A stretch of DNA of 64,000 nucleotides from Streptomyces pseudovenezuelae (lineage in GTDB: Bacteria; Actinomycetota; Actinomycetes; Streptomycetales; Streptomycetaceae). Position 1 is the stretch's first letter. Every line of letters starts with the position of its first letter. The stretch is from the NCBI RefSeq assembly GCF_001513955.1, contig NZ_KQ948147.1:817499-881498 (forward strand), given 5' to 3'. The notes below the pieces were generated by a model that was given only the letters and a program-made list of their open reading frames with translations, made no database searches and had not been told where the DNA came from. The position numbers were made by a program, and so were the translations under genes. Positions 51,272 through 60,888 of the stretch are shown one piece after another.

Positions 51272-52450
51272 ATGCGCCCCACCCCTCGCGCCGAGACGTT
51301 TCCCGCCAACACACCCGCCGCCTCGCAGGTGTTCACCACCGTGCTGTCCCAGGGCCCCCTGCCCCGCCTGGAGGTGGCCCGGCGCGTGGGCCTGTCCCCG
51401 GCCGCCGTCACCAAGGCGGTGCGCCCGCTCATCGAGGCCGGATACCTGGTGGAGGGCGTGGACGAGGAGGCCCGCCCGGCGCTCGGCCGCCCCGCGAACC
51501 TCGTGCGGGTCGACGGAGGGCGAGCCCTGTTCATCGGCGTCAAGGTCACCGGCGACGAGATCATCGCGGTCCTCACCGACCTGTGCTGCCGTATCCGCGT
51601 CGCCCGCCATCTGCCGCTGTCCGAGCGCGAGCCCAAGGCGGTCCTCGCGGGCATCACGGACCTCGTCCAGCAGCTCCTCGCCGAGGCCGACGGCTCCTCG
51701 GCCCCGGTCCTCGGCCTCGGCATCGCGGTCTCCGGCGACGTGGACCGGGGCGAGGGCACGGTGCGTTACTCGCCGTTCCTGGAGTGGCGCGATGTCCCGC
51801 TCGCCGAACTCGCCGCCATGACCACGGGGTTGCCGGTCACCGTCGACAACGACGTACGCGCCCTGACGGTCGCCGAGCAGTGGTTCGGTGCCGGAGTGGG
51901 CCTGTCCGACTTCGCCGTGGTCACCGTGGGTGCGGGCATCGGCTGCGGTCTGGTGGTGCACGGCCGGGTGGTCGCCGGGGCGCACGGCGTGGCCGGGGAG
52001 ATCGGCCATGTCACCGTCGACCCGGCCGGTCCGCTCTGCCACTGCGGCAACCGCGGCTGCGTCGAGGCGATCGCGGGGGAGGCCGCGATCGTCCGGCAGA
52101 TCCGCGAGGCCACCGGCGCCGAACTCCCCGACGCCGAGGCGGCCCTGGCCCTGGCCCGCGAGGGCGTCGCCGCGGCCCGGGACGTCTACGCGCGCGCGGG
52201 GGAGGCGATCGGCCGGGGCATCGCCACCGTCGCCAACCTCCTCGGACCCGAACGCGTGATCATCTCCGGCGAGGGACTCGCCGCCTACGACCTGTTCGCC
52301 GAGCAGATCCGTGACGCCTTCGTCGCGGCCGCCTTCGGCTCCGCCGCCCGGTGCGACGTCCGCACCCACCCGCTGCCCTTCGACGAGTGGGCGCGCGGCG
52401 CCGCCGCCACCGCCATCCAGTCCTTCATCGGCCCGGACACGAGCCGATAA
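51272..52450 (+). CDS. ROK-family regulator of the glycan operon
   Basis: A 392-residue ROK repressor: winged helix-turn-helix (about 14-65, VFTTVLSQGPLPRLEVARRVGLSPAAVTKAVRPLIEAGYL), sugar-kinase-like domain with GLGIAVSGDVDRGEG and VDNDVRALTVAEQWFGAG, and the zinc motif GHVTVDPAGPLCHCGNRGCVE. ROK regulators sense sugars released by their target enzymes. It precedes the GH27 gene by 29 bp, so it probably leads the operon. Confidence 0.92.
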   Translation: MRPTPRAETFPANTPAASQVFTTVLSQGPLPRLEVARRVGLSPAAVTKAVRPLIEAGYLVEGVDEEARPALGRPANLVRVDGGRALFIGVKVTGDEIIAVLTDLCCRIRVARHLPLSEREPKAVLAGITDLVQQLLAEADGSSAPVLGLGIAVSGDVDRGEGTVRYSPFLEWRDVPLAELAAMTTGLPVTVDNDVRALTVAEQWFGAGVGLSDFAVVTVGAGIGCGLVVHGRVVAGAHGVAGEIGHVTVDPAGPLCHCGNRGCVEAIAGEAAIVRQIREATGAELPDAEAALALAREGVAAARDVYARAGEAIGRGIATVANLLGPERVIISGEGLAAYDLFAEQIRDAFVAAAFGSAARCDVRTHPLPFDEWARGAAATAIQSFIGPDTSR

Positions 52451-52479
52451 CAACCCGCACCCCATTGGAGGTACGACCC

Positions 52480-54258
52480 ATGCGGTCATCCTCGTACTTC
52501 GCCATGCCTGCCAGAGCCCTGCTGGTGCTCGCCCTCACCGCGGTCGCGGTCCCCGCCGCGCACGCCGCCGACACCCCCGCGCCGGCCCTCGCCGCCAAGC
52601 CCTACATGGGCTGGTCCAGTTGGAGCATGCAGTCCTCCAAGTACCCCGGCCTCAACCCGGACGGCGACTACAGCTACCTCACCGAGGCCAACGTCCTCAA
52701 GCAGACCGACGCGCTGGCCGCCAAGCTGAAGAAGTACGGCTACGCATACGTCAACATCGACGCCGGCTGGTGGATGGACAAGACCTGGAAGTCCGGCTTC
52801 GACCAGTACGGCCGCCAGAAGCCCGACCCGGTCCGCTTCCCCCACGGCATGAAGGCCGTCGCCGACCGCATCCACGCCAAGGGCCTCAAGGCCGGCATCT
52901 ACCTCCCGGCCGGCCTGGAGAAGGGGGCCTACGGCGACGGGAAGACCCCGATCCTGAACGCCGAGGGCTGCACCACCGCCGACATCGTGTACGACGACCT
53001 GCGCACCACCAACGGCTGGGACAGCGCCTACAAGCTCGACTTCTCCAAGCCCTGCACGAGCAAGTACATCGACTCCCAGGCCCGGTTGATCGCCGGCTGG
53101 GGCTACGACTTCCTCAAGCTCGACGGCGTCGGCCCCGGATCCGGCAAGAGCGGCGACCAGTACGACAACGTTGCCGACGTGGCCGCCTGGCACCGGGCCA
53201 TAGCCGACACCGGCCGCCCGATCCACCTCGAAGTCTCCTGGTCCCTCGACATCGGCCACGCCGCCGACTGGAAGAAGTACTCCCAGGGCTGGCGCATCGA
53301 CACCGACGTCGAGTGCTACTGCAACACCCTCGTCAGCTGGGAGAACTCCGTCGACGACCGCTGGGACGACACCCCGGCCTGGACCCGGCACGCCGGCCCC
53401 GGAGGCTGGAACGACCTCGACTCCCTCGACGTCGGCAACGGGCAGATGGACGGCCTCACCAAGGCGGAACGGCAGAGCTACGCGACCCTGTGGGCCATCG
53501 CCAAGTCCCCCCTGTACACCGGCGACGACCTCACCCGCCTCGACTCCTACGGGCTCTCCCTGCTGACCAACCGCGAGGTCATCGCGATCGACCAGGGCCC
53601 CAACCCGCCCGCACAGCCGGTCACCCCGTCCGACCCGCAGCAGGTATGGGCCGCCAAGAACACCGACGGCACCTACACCGTCGCCCTGTTCAACCTCGCC
53701 GACACCCCCGCCGCCGTCACCGCCGACTGGACCACCCTCGGCTTCACCGGCAAGGCGTCCGTCCGCGATCTGTGGAACCACGAGAACCTCGGCACCTACC
53801 AGAGCAAGATCACCCAGGCGCTGCCCGCCCACGGCTCGCGCCTGTTCACGGTCACCCCGCGCGGCACCGCGGCCACCCTCACGGCATACGAGGCCGAGTC
53901 CCCCACCAACACCCTCGGCGGCAACGCCTCCGTCGCCGACTGCTCCGCCTGCTCCGACGGAAAGAAGGTCGGCAACTTGTACCTCGGCGGCAAACTGACC
54001 TTCAACGACGTGATCGTCGCCAAGGCCGGCACCTACCAGATCAAGGTCTCCTACATCAGCGGTGACGCCCGCTCGGTGGACATCTCGGCGAACGGCGGCG
54101 GCGCCACCCGCCACAAGCTCCCCGCCACCGGCGACTGGGGGACCGTGGCCAGCGTGTACGTGCCCGTGACGCTCAAGGCCGGCGCCAACACGATCACCTT
54201 CGACAGCGGCACCGGCTACGCGCCGGACATCGACCGGATCGACGTACCGAAGTCCTGA
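52480..54258 (+). CDS. Secreted GH27 glycosidase with C-terminal CBM
   Basis: A 592-residue secreted enzyme: signal peptide (ALLVLALTAVAVPAAHA), GH27 catalytic domain (about 38-370) with KPYMGWSSWS, YVNIDAGWW and the nucleophile Asp in FLKLDGVG, a C-terminal beta domain (about 380-460), then a CBM6/35-type module starting YEAESPTNTLGG (about 467-592). Alpha-galactosidase or, as in some Streptomyces GH27 enzymes, beta-L-arabinopyranosidase. TTGGAGG precedes the ATG. Confidence 0.92.
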   Translation: MRSSSYFAMPARALLVLALTAVAVPAAHAADTPAPALAAKPYMGWSSWSMQSSKYPGLNPDGDYSYLTEANVLKQTDALAAKLKKYGYAYVNIDAGWWMDKTWKSGFDQYGRQKPDPVRFPHGMKAVADRIHAKGLKAGIYLPAGLEKGAYGDGKTPILNAEGCTTADIVYDDLRTTNGWDSAYKLDFSKPCTSKYIDSQARLIAGWGYDFLKLDGVGPGSGKSGDQYDNVADVAAWHRAIADTGRPIHLEVSWSLDIGHAADWKKYSQGWRIDTDVECYCNTLVSWENSVDDRWDDTPAWTRHAGPGGWNDLDSLDVGNGQMDGLTKAERQSYATLWAIAKSPLYTGDDLTRLDSYGLSLLTNREVIAIDQGPNPPAQPVTPSDPQQVWAAKNTDGTYTVALFNLADTPAAVTADWTTLGFTGKASVRDLWNHENLGTYQSKITQALPAHGSRLFTVTPRGTAATLTAYEAESPTNTLGGNASVADCSACSDGKKVGNLYLGGKLTFNDVIVAKAGTYQIKVSYISGDARSVDISANGGGATRHKLPATGDWGTVASVYVPVTLKAGANTITFDSGTGYAPDIDRIDVPKS

Positions 54259-54278
54259 CCGAGCCACCAGGAGCCGCC

Positions 54279-56621
54279 ATGACCCCCGCACCTTCCAGAC
54301 GCGGTGTCCTCGCAGTGACCGCCGCGCTCGCCGCCCTGCCCACCTTCAAGGCGACCGCGGCACCGCGGAGACCGGCCGCCGCACCCGCCCTCGACACCGA
54401 CGCCCGCCACCGACTGTGGTGGCAGGCCCCCGCCGACGAGCACTCGATGATCGAACAGGGCCTGCCCGTCGGCAACGGCCGCCTCGGCGCCCTCGCGAGC
54501 AACGACCCCGGCCGTGAACTCCTCCTCGTCACCGACGCGACGATGTGGACCGGCGGCCTCAACGACACCCTCGACGCGGACGGCCAGTTCCCCTACGGAC
54601 GACGGGACTTCGGCTCCTTCACCCTGCTGGCCCGGCTCACCGTGGAGATCCCCGACCACGACCTGTCCGCCGTCTCCGGCTACCGCCGCACCCTCGACCT
54701 CGCCCGGGGCGTGAACGAGACCTCGTACGTGCGCTCCGGGGTCACCTACCGACGCCAGATCTTCGCCAGCCACCCCGACGACGTAATCGTCCTGCACTTC
54801 ACCCAGAGTGGCGGAGGCCGTTACACCGGCACGATCACGCTGCAGGGAACGCACGGCGAGGAGCCCGCGGTCTCCTTCGGCGCCACGCTGCCCAACGGTC
54901 TGCGATACGGGGCGGCGATCACGGCGTACGGCTCCGGCGGCAGCGTCACCGTCGACGGCCCGCACATCGGCTTCACCGGGTGCAGGGACCTCACCGTTGT
55001 CCTGAGCGGCGGCACCAACTACAGCCCCGACGCCGCCGCCCGGTTCCGCGACCCCTCCCTCGACCCGCACCAGCTCGCCCGTACCAAGGTCCGCGCGGCC
55101 GCCCGGCACTCGGCGGGCACCCTGCTGGCGACCCACACCGCCGACCACCACGCCCTGTACGGGCAGTTGGACCTCTCGCTCGGCATCTCCTCCGCCGAGC
55201 AGCGCTCCCTGGACACCTGGGAGCGCCTGCGCGCCCGCGCCAGGGACGGGGTGCCCGACCCCGAACTGGAGGCCCAATACCTGCAGTTCGGCCGCTACCT
55301 GACGATCGCGGCCTCCCGCGGCAGCCTGCCGCTGGGACTGCAGGGGCTGTGGCTCGACGGCAACGACCCCGACTGGATGGGCGACTACCACACCGACATC
55401 AACATCCAGATGAACTACTGGGCGACCGACCGGACCGGCCTGGCCCAGTGCTTCGACGCCTTCACGGACTACTGCGTCGCCCAGCTGCCGTCCTGGACCG
55501 ACCTCACCCGCAGGCTGTTCGACGACCCCCGCAACCGCTACCGCAACTCCACCGGCAAGAACGCCGGCTGGACGGTCGCCATCTCCACCAACCCCTTCGG
55601 CGGGGGCGGCTGGTGGTGGCATCCGGCGGGCAACGCCTGGCTGTGCAACTCCCTGTACGAGCACTACGAGTTCACGGCCTCCCGCGCCCATTTGGAGAAG
55701 ATCTACCCCCTGCTGAAGGGCGCCTGCGAGTTCTGGGAGGCACGCCTGCTCACCATGACCCTCCCGGGCACCTCACGGGAGGTCCTGGTCGCCGACAGCG
55801 ACTGGTCGCCCGAACACGGCCCCCTCGACGCCAAGGGCATCACCTACGCCCAGGAACTCGTGTGGGCCCTGTTCGGCAACTACTGCACGGCCGCGGCCGA
55901 GCTGAAGAAGGACACGGCGTTCGCCGCCACTGTCGCCGGCCTCCGCAAACGCCTCCACCTTCCGCAGGTCAGCCCCACCACGGGCTGGCTGGAGGAGTGG
56001 ATGTCCCCCGACAACCTCGGCGAGACCACCCACCGGCACCTCTCCCCGCTCGTCGGACTCTTCCCCGGCGACCGCATCCGCCCCGACGGCTCCACCCCGG
56101 CCGAGATCGTCAAGGGCGCCACCGCCCTGCTCACCGCCCGCGGCATGGAGAGCTTCGGCTGGGCCAACGCCTGGCGCGCCCTGTGCTGGGCCCGCCTCAA
56201 GAACGCCGGCAACGCCTACCAGCTGGTGGTCAACAACCTCCGCCCCTCCAGCGACGGCAGCAACGGCACCGCCTTCAACCTCTTCGACATCTACCAGGTG
56301 GAACAGGGCCGCGGAATCTTTCAGATCGACGCGAATCTGGGTACCCCTGCAGCGATGATCGAGATGCTGCTCTACTCCCGCCCCGGCCACCTGGAACTCC
56401 TGCCCGCCCTGCCCGACGCCTGGGCCGCCTCCGGCTCCCTCAGCGGAGCGAACGCCCGCGGCGGCTTCGTCGTCGACCTACGCTGGCGGGATGGGACACC
56501 GACCGAAGCCCGGATCCGCAGTACCGGCGGCCGCACCACGACGGTCGCCCACGCGGGAAGCACCCGCACCGTGACACTCAGGCCCGGAGACACGGTCACC
56601 CTGAAGGGCTTCGACCGATGA
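54279..56621 (+). CDS. Exported GH95 glycosidase (alpha-L-fucosidase / alpha-L-galactosidase family)
   Basis: A 780-residue GH95 enzyme with a TAT signal (SRRGVLAVTAALAALP). Domains in order: N-terminal beta domain (about 40-270), helical (alpha/alpha)6 barrel (about 290-690) and C-terminal beta tail. Acid E512 in WSPEHGP and D684 in QIDANLG are present. The usual NIN-x-(Q/E)MNYW motif reads D373-I-N375, so one of the paired Asn residues is Asp. Substrate is an alpha-L-fucoside or alpha-L-galactoside of plant glycan. AGGAG precedes the ATG. Confidence 0.9.
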   Translation: MTPAPSRRGVLAVTAALAALPTFKATAAPRRPAAAPALDTDARHRLWWQAPADEHSMIEQGLPVGNGRLGALASNDPGRELLLVTDATMWTGGLNDTLDADGQFPYGRRDFGSFTLLARLTVEIPDHDLSAVSGYRRTLDLARGVNETSYVRSGVTYRRQIFASHPDDVIVLHFTQSGGGRYTGTITLQGTHGEEPAVSFGATLPNGLRYGAAITAYGSGGSVTVDGPHIGFTGCRDLTVVLSGGTNYSPDAAARFRDPSLDPHQLARTKVRAAARHSAGTLLATHTADHHALYGQLDLSLGISSAEQRSLDTWERLRARARDGVPDPELEAQYLQFGRYLTIAASRGSLPLGLQGLWLDGNDPDWMGDYHTDINIQMNYWATDRTGLAQCFDAFTDYCVAQLPSWTDLTRRLFDDPRNRYRNSTGKNAGWTVAISTNPFGGGGWWWHPAGNAWLCNSLYEHYEFTASRAHLEKIYPLLKGACEFWEARLLTMTLPGTSREVLVADSDWSPEHGPLDAKGITYAQELVWALFGNYCTAAAELKKDTAFAATVAGLRKRLHLPQVSPTTGWLEEWMSPDNLGETTHRHLSPLVGLFPGDRIRPDGSTPAEIVKGATALLTARGMESFGWANAWRALCWARLKNAGNAYQLVVNNLRPSSDGSNGTAFNLFDIYQVEQGRGIFQIDANLGTPAAMIEMLLYSRPGHLELLPALPDAWAASGSLSGANARGGFVVDLRWRDGTPTEARIRSTGGRTTTVAHAGSTRTVTLRPGDTVTLKGFDR

Positions 56622-57823
56622 GCCGCCGGACAGCCCGCCGGGCCCGGCTCGTCGCCGTCACGGTCGCCGCCGCGGTCCTTCAGGCCACACCCGCACCGGC
56701 CGCCGCCGGCCCGCCCGACGGGGTGATCACCTGGGGCGCGAGCGCCTACGCCATCGGCGACTCGGCAGCCGACCGCGGCTACCGCATGGTGGTCCACACC
56801 AGCGTCGGCGGCCGGGACGCCCGCATCCGGCTCTCCAACGCCTTCGGCCGGCAGCCGGTCACCTTCGACAGCGTGTACGCAGGCCTCCAGCTGAAGGACG
56901 CCACCCTGGTGCGCGGCAGCAACCGGCGGCTCACCTTCGACGGCTCGTCCTCCGTCACCGTGGAACCCGGCGCCACGGTGTACAGCGACCCGCTGCCCGG
57001 CGCGCTGGCCGCCGGGTCGAACCTCGTCGTGAGCATCCACAGCCCGGACGCCGAGGGCCCGGCCACCGGTCACTGGATGGCCCTGCAGACGTCGTACGCC
57101 ACCCGGGGCGACCACACCGCCGAGGAGAGCGGCACCCACTGGACCGAGTCCATCGGGTCGTGGTTCTACCTCGACGCGGTCTCGGTGCGCACACCCGCGG
57201 CCACCGGTGCCGTCGTCGCGCTCGGCGACTCCATCACCGACGGCTGGCAGTCCACCACCGACCGGAACCGGCGCTGGCCCGACTACCTCGCCCGCCGCCT
57301 GCAGAAGGCGCACACCATGGTCAAGGGCGTGGCCGACGAGGGGATCTCCGGGAACAAGGTGCTGGCCGACGGGGCCGGTCCGAGCGCCCTGAACCGGCTG
57401 GACCGGGACGTGCTCTCCCAGCCGGGCGTGCACACCGTGTTCCTCTTCGAAGGCGTCAACGACCTCAAGGCCCACAGCGGTGTCACCGCGGCGGATCTGA
57501 TCTCCGGCTACCGCGAGATCGTCGACCGGGCCCACGACGCCGGCAAGTGCGTGGTCGTCTCCACCATCGCCCCCTTCAAGGGCTGGCCGGAATGGGACCC
57601 GCCCGCCGAGGCCGTACGACAGGAGGTCAACGACTTCGTCCGGAGCCACGGGGACGAGTTCGACGCGGTCACCGACTTCGACCGCGTCCTGCGCAGCCCC
57701 TACGACCACGAGCGGATGCTCCCCGTCTTCGACGGCGGGGACCACATCCATCCCAACGACAAGGGCATGCAGGCCATGGCGGACTCCGTCGACCTGAACG
57801 GCCTGGACTGCGCCCGCCGCTGA
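56618..57823 (+). CDS. Secreted SGNH/GDSL esterase of the glycan operon
   Basis: A 401-residue secreted SGNH hydrolase: signal peptide (LVAVTVAAAVLQATPAPAAA), an N-terminal beta-sandwich (about 35-190) and the SGNH core with VVALGDSITDGW, GISGNKV, FEGVNDL and the D-x-x-H pair in GGDHIHPNDKG. The ATGA overlap with the GH95 stop makes it co-translated. Probably removes acetyl groups from the same polysaccharide. Confidence 0.9.
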   Translation: MSRRTARRARLVAVTVAAAVLQATPAPAAAGPPDGVITWGASAYAIGDSAADRGYRMVVHTSVGGRDARIRLSNAFGRQPVTFDSVYAGLQLKDATLVRGSNRRLTFDGSSSVTVEPGATVYSDPLPGALAAGSNLVVSIHSPDAEGPATGHWMALQTSYATRGDHTAEESGTHWTESIGSWFYLDAVSVRTPAATGAVVALGDSITDGWQSTTDRNRRWPDYLARRLQKAHTMVKGVADEGISGNKVLADGAGPSALNRLDRDVLSQPGVHTVFLFEGVNDLKAHSGVTAADLISGYREIVDRAHDAGKCVVVSTIAPFKGWPEWDPPAEAVRQEVNDFVRSHGDEFDAVTDFDRVLRSPYDHERMLPVFDGGDHIHPNDKGMQAMADSVDLNGLDCARR

Positions 57824-57830
57824 GGCACCG

Positions 57831-60776
57831 TCAGCCGCGGGCCGTCGCCTCCGGGGCGATCAGCCCCTCGCGGTAGGCGACGGCCACGGCCTCGGTGCGG
57901 CTCGCCGCGCCCAGCTTGGCGAGGATGTTGGAGACGTGCACGCTGGCCGTCTTGCCGGTGATGAACAGCTCCTCGCCGATCTGGCGGTTGCTGCGTCCCA
58001 GGGCGAGCAGCCGCAGCACGTCCTGCTCGCGGGCCGTGAGCGGCGACGCGGTGGTGGTCGGGGCCTCGGTGAGTCTGCCGCGCCGGATCAGCTCGTCCGC
58101 CTGCCCCAGCAGCACCGTGGCGCCGAGCCGGGCGAACACCTCACGTGCCGCCCGCGCCTCGGTCGCGGCCTCCGCACGCCGGTCGGCGGCGAGCAGGGCC
58201 TCGGCGTACCGCAGCCGGCAGCGCGCCGGTTCGTACACGTCACCGAAGTCGAACGCGGCGACCGCCGTCGCCCAGGCTCCGGCATCCGGCCCCGACGTGG
58301 CCCGCAGCCACTCGGCCTCCGCCCGGGCCAGCCATGCCTGTCCCTCCGGACCCTGCGGTATGCCGCTCTCGCCCTGCACGGCGGTGGCCCTGGCCAGCTC
58401 CACCAGCTCGCCCGCGGTCTGCGCCCAGCGGCCCGCGCCGGCCTGGTCCCCCTTGAGGCGCAGGTCGCAGGCCCGGTCGGCGACCGCGGACAAGGCGAGC
58501 GTGGCCAGCCGGACGGTGACATGGGGAGCGGCCCCCATGTCGTCGGTCAGCGCCGCGACGGTCGACCGCATCCGCGCCACGGCGTCCTCCGCATCCCCCC
58601 GCAGCGCCGCCGCGTCGGTCAGCGCGATGCCCGCGACGAGCGTGGCCATCCAGTCGAACGGCCCCTCCAGCAACGCCCCGGCCCGGTCGGCGGCCCGGAA
58701 GTCACCGCGCGCGAGCGCCACGTACAGCGCGGGCGCCATCGTGTACCCACCGGCCGCGGGCAGCACCTCGGCATCGGCGTTCGCCGCGCTGACGCAGTCG
58801 TCCCAGCGCCCCAGCGTGTACAGCACCAGCAGGTGCAGATAGCGCATCTCCATCGGATACGGCGACGACAGCAGCCCGGCGCGACGGGCCCGGTCCAGGC
58901 CCTCGGTGAGCCACGGCAGGCACTCGTCGAGGTGCCCGGACTCGAAGCAGCCGACGGCGAGATTGAACAGCGCCCGCATCTCCACGGGCGTGTTACGCGC
59001 CTCGCGGGCCAGCTCCCGTGCCTGCCGCAGCCGCTCCCGCCCGGCCGGTGTGCGGCGGCCGCCGCCTTCGAGGACGGCCAGGGAGATCAGCAGATCCGCC
59101 TGGGCGTCCGGCACGCCCAACTGCTCGGCGGTGCCGAGGGCCTGCCGGGCGACGCGCAGCGCGACCTCGTTCTCCCCGACCTGCCTGGCCGCCATCACAT
59201 GGGTGGCCGCCGCCCACACCCAGGTACGGGAGGGAGGATCGGCGGGGACCATGGCGAGCGCCTCGCTGCTGTAGGCGAAGGCCGCGGTGAGGTTGTCGAC
59301 GCTCATCAGGTTCCCGGCGAGGGTGTAGCGCACCCGGGCGCCGAGTTCGGAGTCGGCCTCCTGACCGACGCCGGCGAGCGCGGCCCGCGTGAGCGAGACC
59401 GCCCGGTGCAGTTCCCCGGCGTGCGCGGCCGCCGCCGAGGCCCGCAGCATCAGCCGGACCCGGTCGACTCCCTCACCCGAGGGCCGCGCGGACGGCTCCA
59501 CCGCCGACCACAGATCCAGGGCCGCCTCCAGATGCCGTAGCTCCTCGGCGGGCGCCCCCACCCGATCGGCGTGGTCCGCGGCCTCCAGGGAGGCGGCGAG
59601 CGCGGGGGCGAGGTCATGGCTCTCGCGGTAGTGATGGGCCCGCTCCGCCGCGCTCTCGCCCCGGTGTCCCCGCCCGTCGAGCAGCCGGGCGAACGCCCCG
59701 TGCAGCCGCGCCCGCTCACCCGGGAGCAGATCGGCGTACACGGCCTCGCGCGCGAGGGCGTGCCGGAACGCATACGTGTCCCCCTCAGCCGGCACCAGCA
59801 GCTGCCGCCCGATGGCCTCGCGCAGGGCCCCCTCCAGCTCCTCCTCGGGCAGTCGTACGGCATCGCGCAGCAGGTCGTGCTCGACGCGGCGCCCGGCCAC
59901 GGCCGCGGTGCGCAGCACCTGCTGAGCGGTGTCGGACAGCTGCTCGAACCGGATCAGCAGCACGTCGGCGAGGCCACTGGGCACCCCGCCCTCCCCGCTC
60001 CCCGTGGCGGCGAGCAGTTCCTCGGCGTAGAAGGCGTTGCCCTCGGCCCGTTCGACGATCCGGCGCACGGTGGTGTCCGGCAGCGGTCCCTCGCGCAGGG
60101 CCCGCACCAGCCGGGCCACCTCGCCGTCGGCCATCGGCCGCAGCTCCAACCGCTCAACGGCGGGCAGCCGCACCAGCTCGGCGAGCAGCGGCCGCAACGG
60201 GTGCCGCCGGTGCAGGTCGTCGGCCCGGTACGAGGCGAGCACGGCCAGCCGGTGGGTGGGCGCCCCGCCTGCCGAGCGCTGCAGGATCCCGCGGCTGAGC
60301 AGGAACCGCAGCAGATCCCGGGACGACTGGTCGGCCCAGTGCAGATCCTCCAGGACGAGCAGCAGGGGAGCGATGTCCGAGAGATCGGCGAGCAGCCCGG
60401 CGATCGACTCGAACAACCGCAGCCGCCCACCGGAGTCCCCGGATCCCCCTCCCAGCAACCGCTCCAGCACCGGGTAGGCGGCGAACGCCCCGGCGAACCG
60501 CTCGTCCTGCGAGACCGCCCCCAGCACCTCGGTGAACGGCAGATACGGCAACCCGACGTCCCCGAGGTCAACACAGTGCCCGGTGAGCACGCTCATTCCG
60601 GCTCGGGCGGCTCTCCCGGCCACTTCATCGAGGACCCGCGTCTTGCCGACCCCGGCGTCCCCCGCAACGAGGACCGCCCGAGCCTCCCCACTTCGGGCAC
60701 GCTCCAGCACATCGGTGAGAAGGGTCAGCTCTTGGTTCCGCCCGACGAGCGGAGCACTGATGGGGATCTGCGGCAC
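57831..60776 (-). CDS. LuxR-type LAL regulator (AAA ATPase plus TPR)
   Basis: About 981 residues: N-terminal AAA/STAND ATPase (about 10-260, Walker A GDAGVGKT, LLLVLEDLHWAD), a helical/TPR middle (about 380-880) and C-terminal LuxR helix-turn-helix (LTAREQDVLRLLALGRSNRQIGEELFITGKTASVHVSNILAKLGAASRTEAV). GTG at 60776 chosen because AGGA lies 7 nt upstream; GTG at 60782 and 60797 are alternatives. Convergent with the glycan operon, 7 bp apart, and not obviously its regulator. Confidence 0.9.
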   Translation of the reverse strand: MPQIPISAPLVGRNQELTLLTDVLERARSGEARAVLVAGDAGVGKTRVLDEVAGRAARAGMSVLTGHCVDLGDVGLPYLPFTEVLGAVSQDERFAGAFAAYPVLERLLGGGSGDSGGRLRLFESIAGLLADLSDIAPLLLVLEDLHWADQSSRDLLRFLLSRGILQRSAGGAPTHRLAVLASYRADDLHRRHPLRPLLAELVRLPAVERLELRPMADGEVARLVRALREGPLPDTTVRRIVERAEGNAFYAEELLAATGSGEGGVPSGLADVLLIRFEQLSDTAQQVLRTAAVAGRRVEHDLLRDAVRLPEEELEGALREAIGRQLLVPAEGDTYAFRHALAREAVYADLLPGERARLHGAFARLLDGRGHRGESAAERAHHYRESHDLAPALAASLEAADHADRVGAPAEELRHLEAALDLWSAVEPSARPSGEGVDRVRLMLRASAAAAHAGELHRAVSLTRAALAGVGQEADSELGARVRYTLAGNLMSVDNLTAAFAYSSEALAMVPADPPSRTWVWAAATHVMAARQVGENEVALRVARQALGTAEQLGVPDAQADLLISLAVLEGGGRRTPAGRERLRQARELAREARNTPVEMRALFNLAVGCFESGHLDECLPWLTEGLDRARRAGLLSSPYPMEMRYLHLLVLYTLGRWDDCVSAANADAEVLPAAGGYTMAPALYVALARGDFRAADRAGALLEGPFDWMATLVAGIALTDAAALRGDAEDAVARMRSTVAALTDDMGAAPHVTVRLATLALSAVADRACDLRLKGDQAGAGRWAQTAGELVELARATAVQGESGIPQGPEGQAWLARAEAEWLRATSGPDAGAWATAVAAFDFGDVYEPARCRLRYAEALLAADRRAEAATEARAAREVFARLGATVLLGQADELIRRGRLTEAPTTTASPLTAREQDVLRLLALGRSNRQIGEELFITGKTASVHVSNILAKLGAASRTEAVAVAYREGLIAPEATARG

Positions 60777-60820
60777 GAACACATCCTGGCACTTCACACT
60801 GACAGCCGGTCGACCTGCTC

Positions 60821-60867
60821 AGGGGCGCGGGGAACTGCGCGAACAGCCACTACGTACCCGCAGCGCC
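60821..60867. repeat. Streptomyces intergenic repeat-like element
   Basis: The stretch AGGGGCGCGGGGAACTGCGC continuing GAACAGCCACTACGTACCCGCAGCG closely resembles a short extragenic element I recognise from many Streptomyces intergenic regions. It contains the small hairpin GCGC-GGGGAACT-GCGC. It lies between the LuxR and UBP-finger genes. Confidence 0.55.
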
Positions 60868-60888
60868 ATCAGACAGGTCCCCCCGAGC

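Noticed and set aside
48442..51759. 1105-codon minus-strand open frame
   Set aside because: Only the last 461 codons are the TerD-CAP-CAP protein. The upstream part is the serine-hydrolase gene read out of frame.
54545..57823. 1092-codon open frame joining GH95 and the SGNH esterase
   Set aside because: Its first part is the GH95 gene in the wrong frame. The esterase begins at 56618 with a signal peptide.
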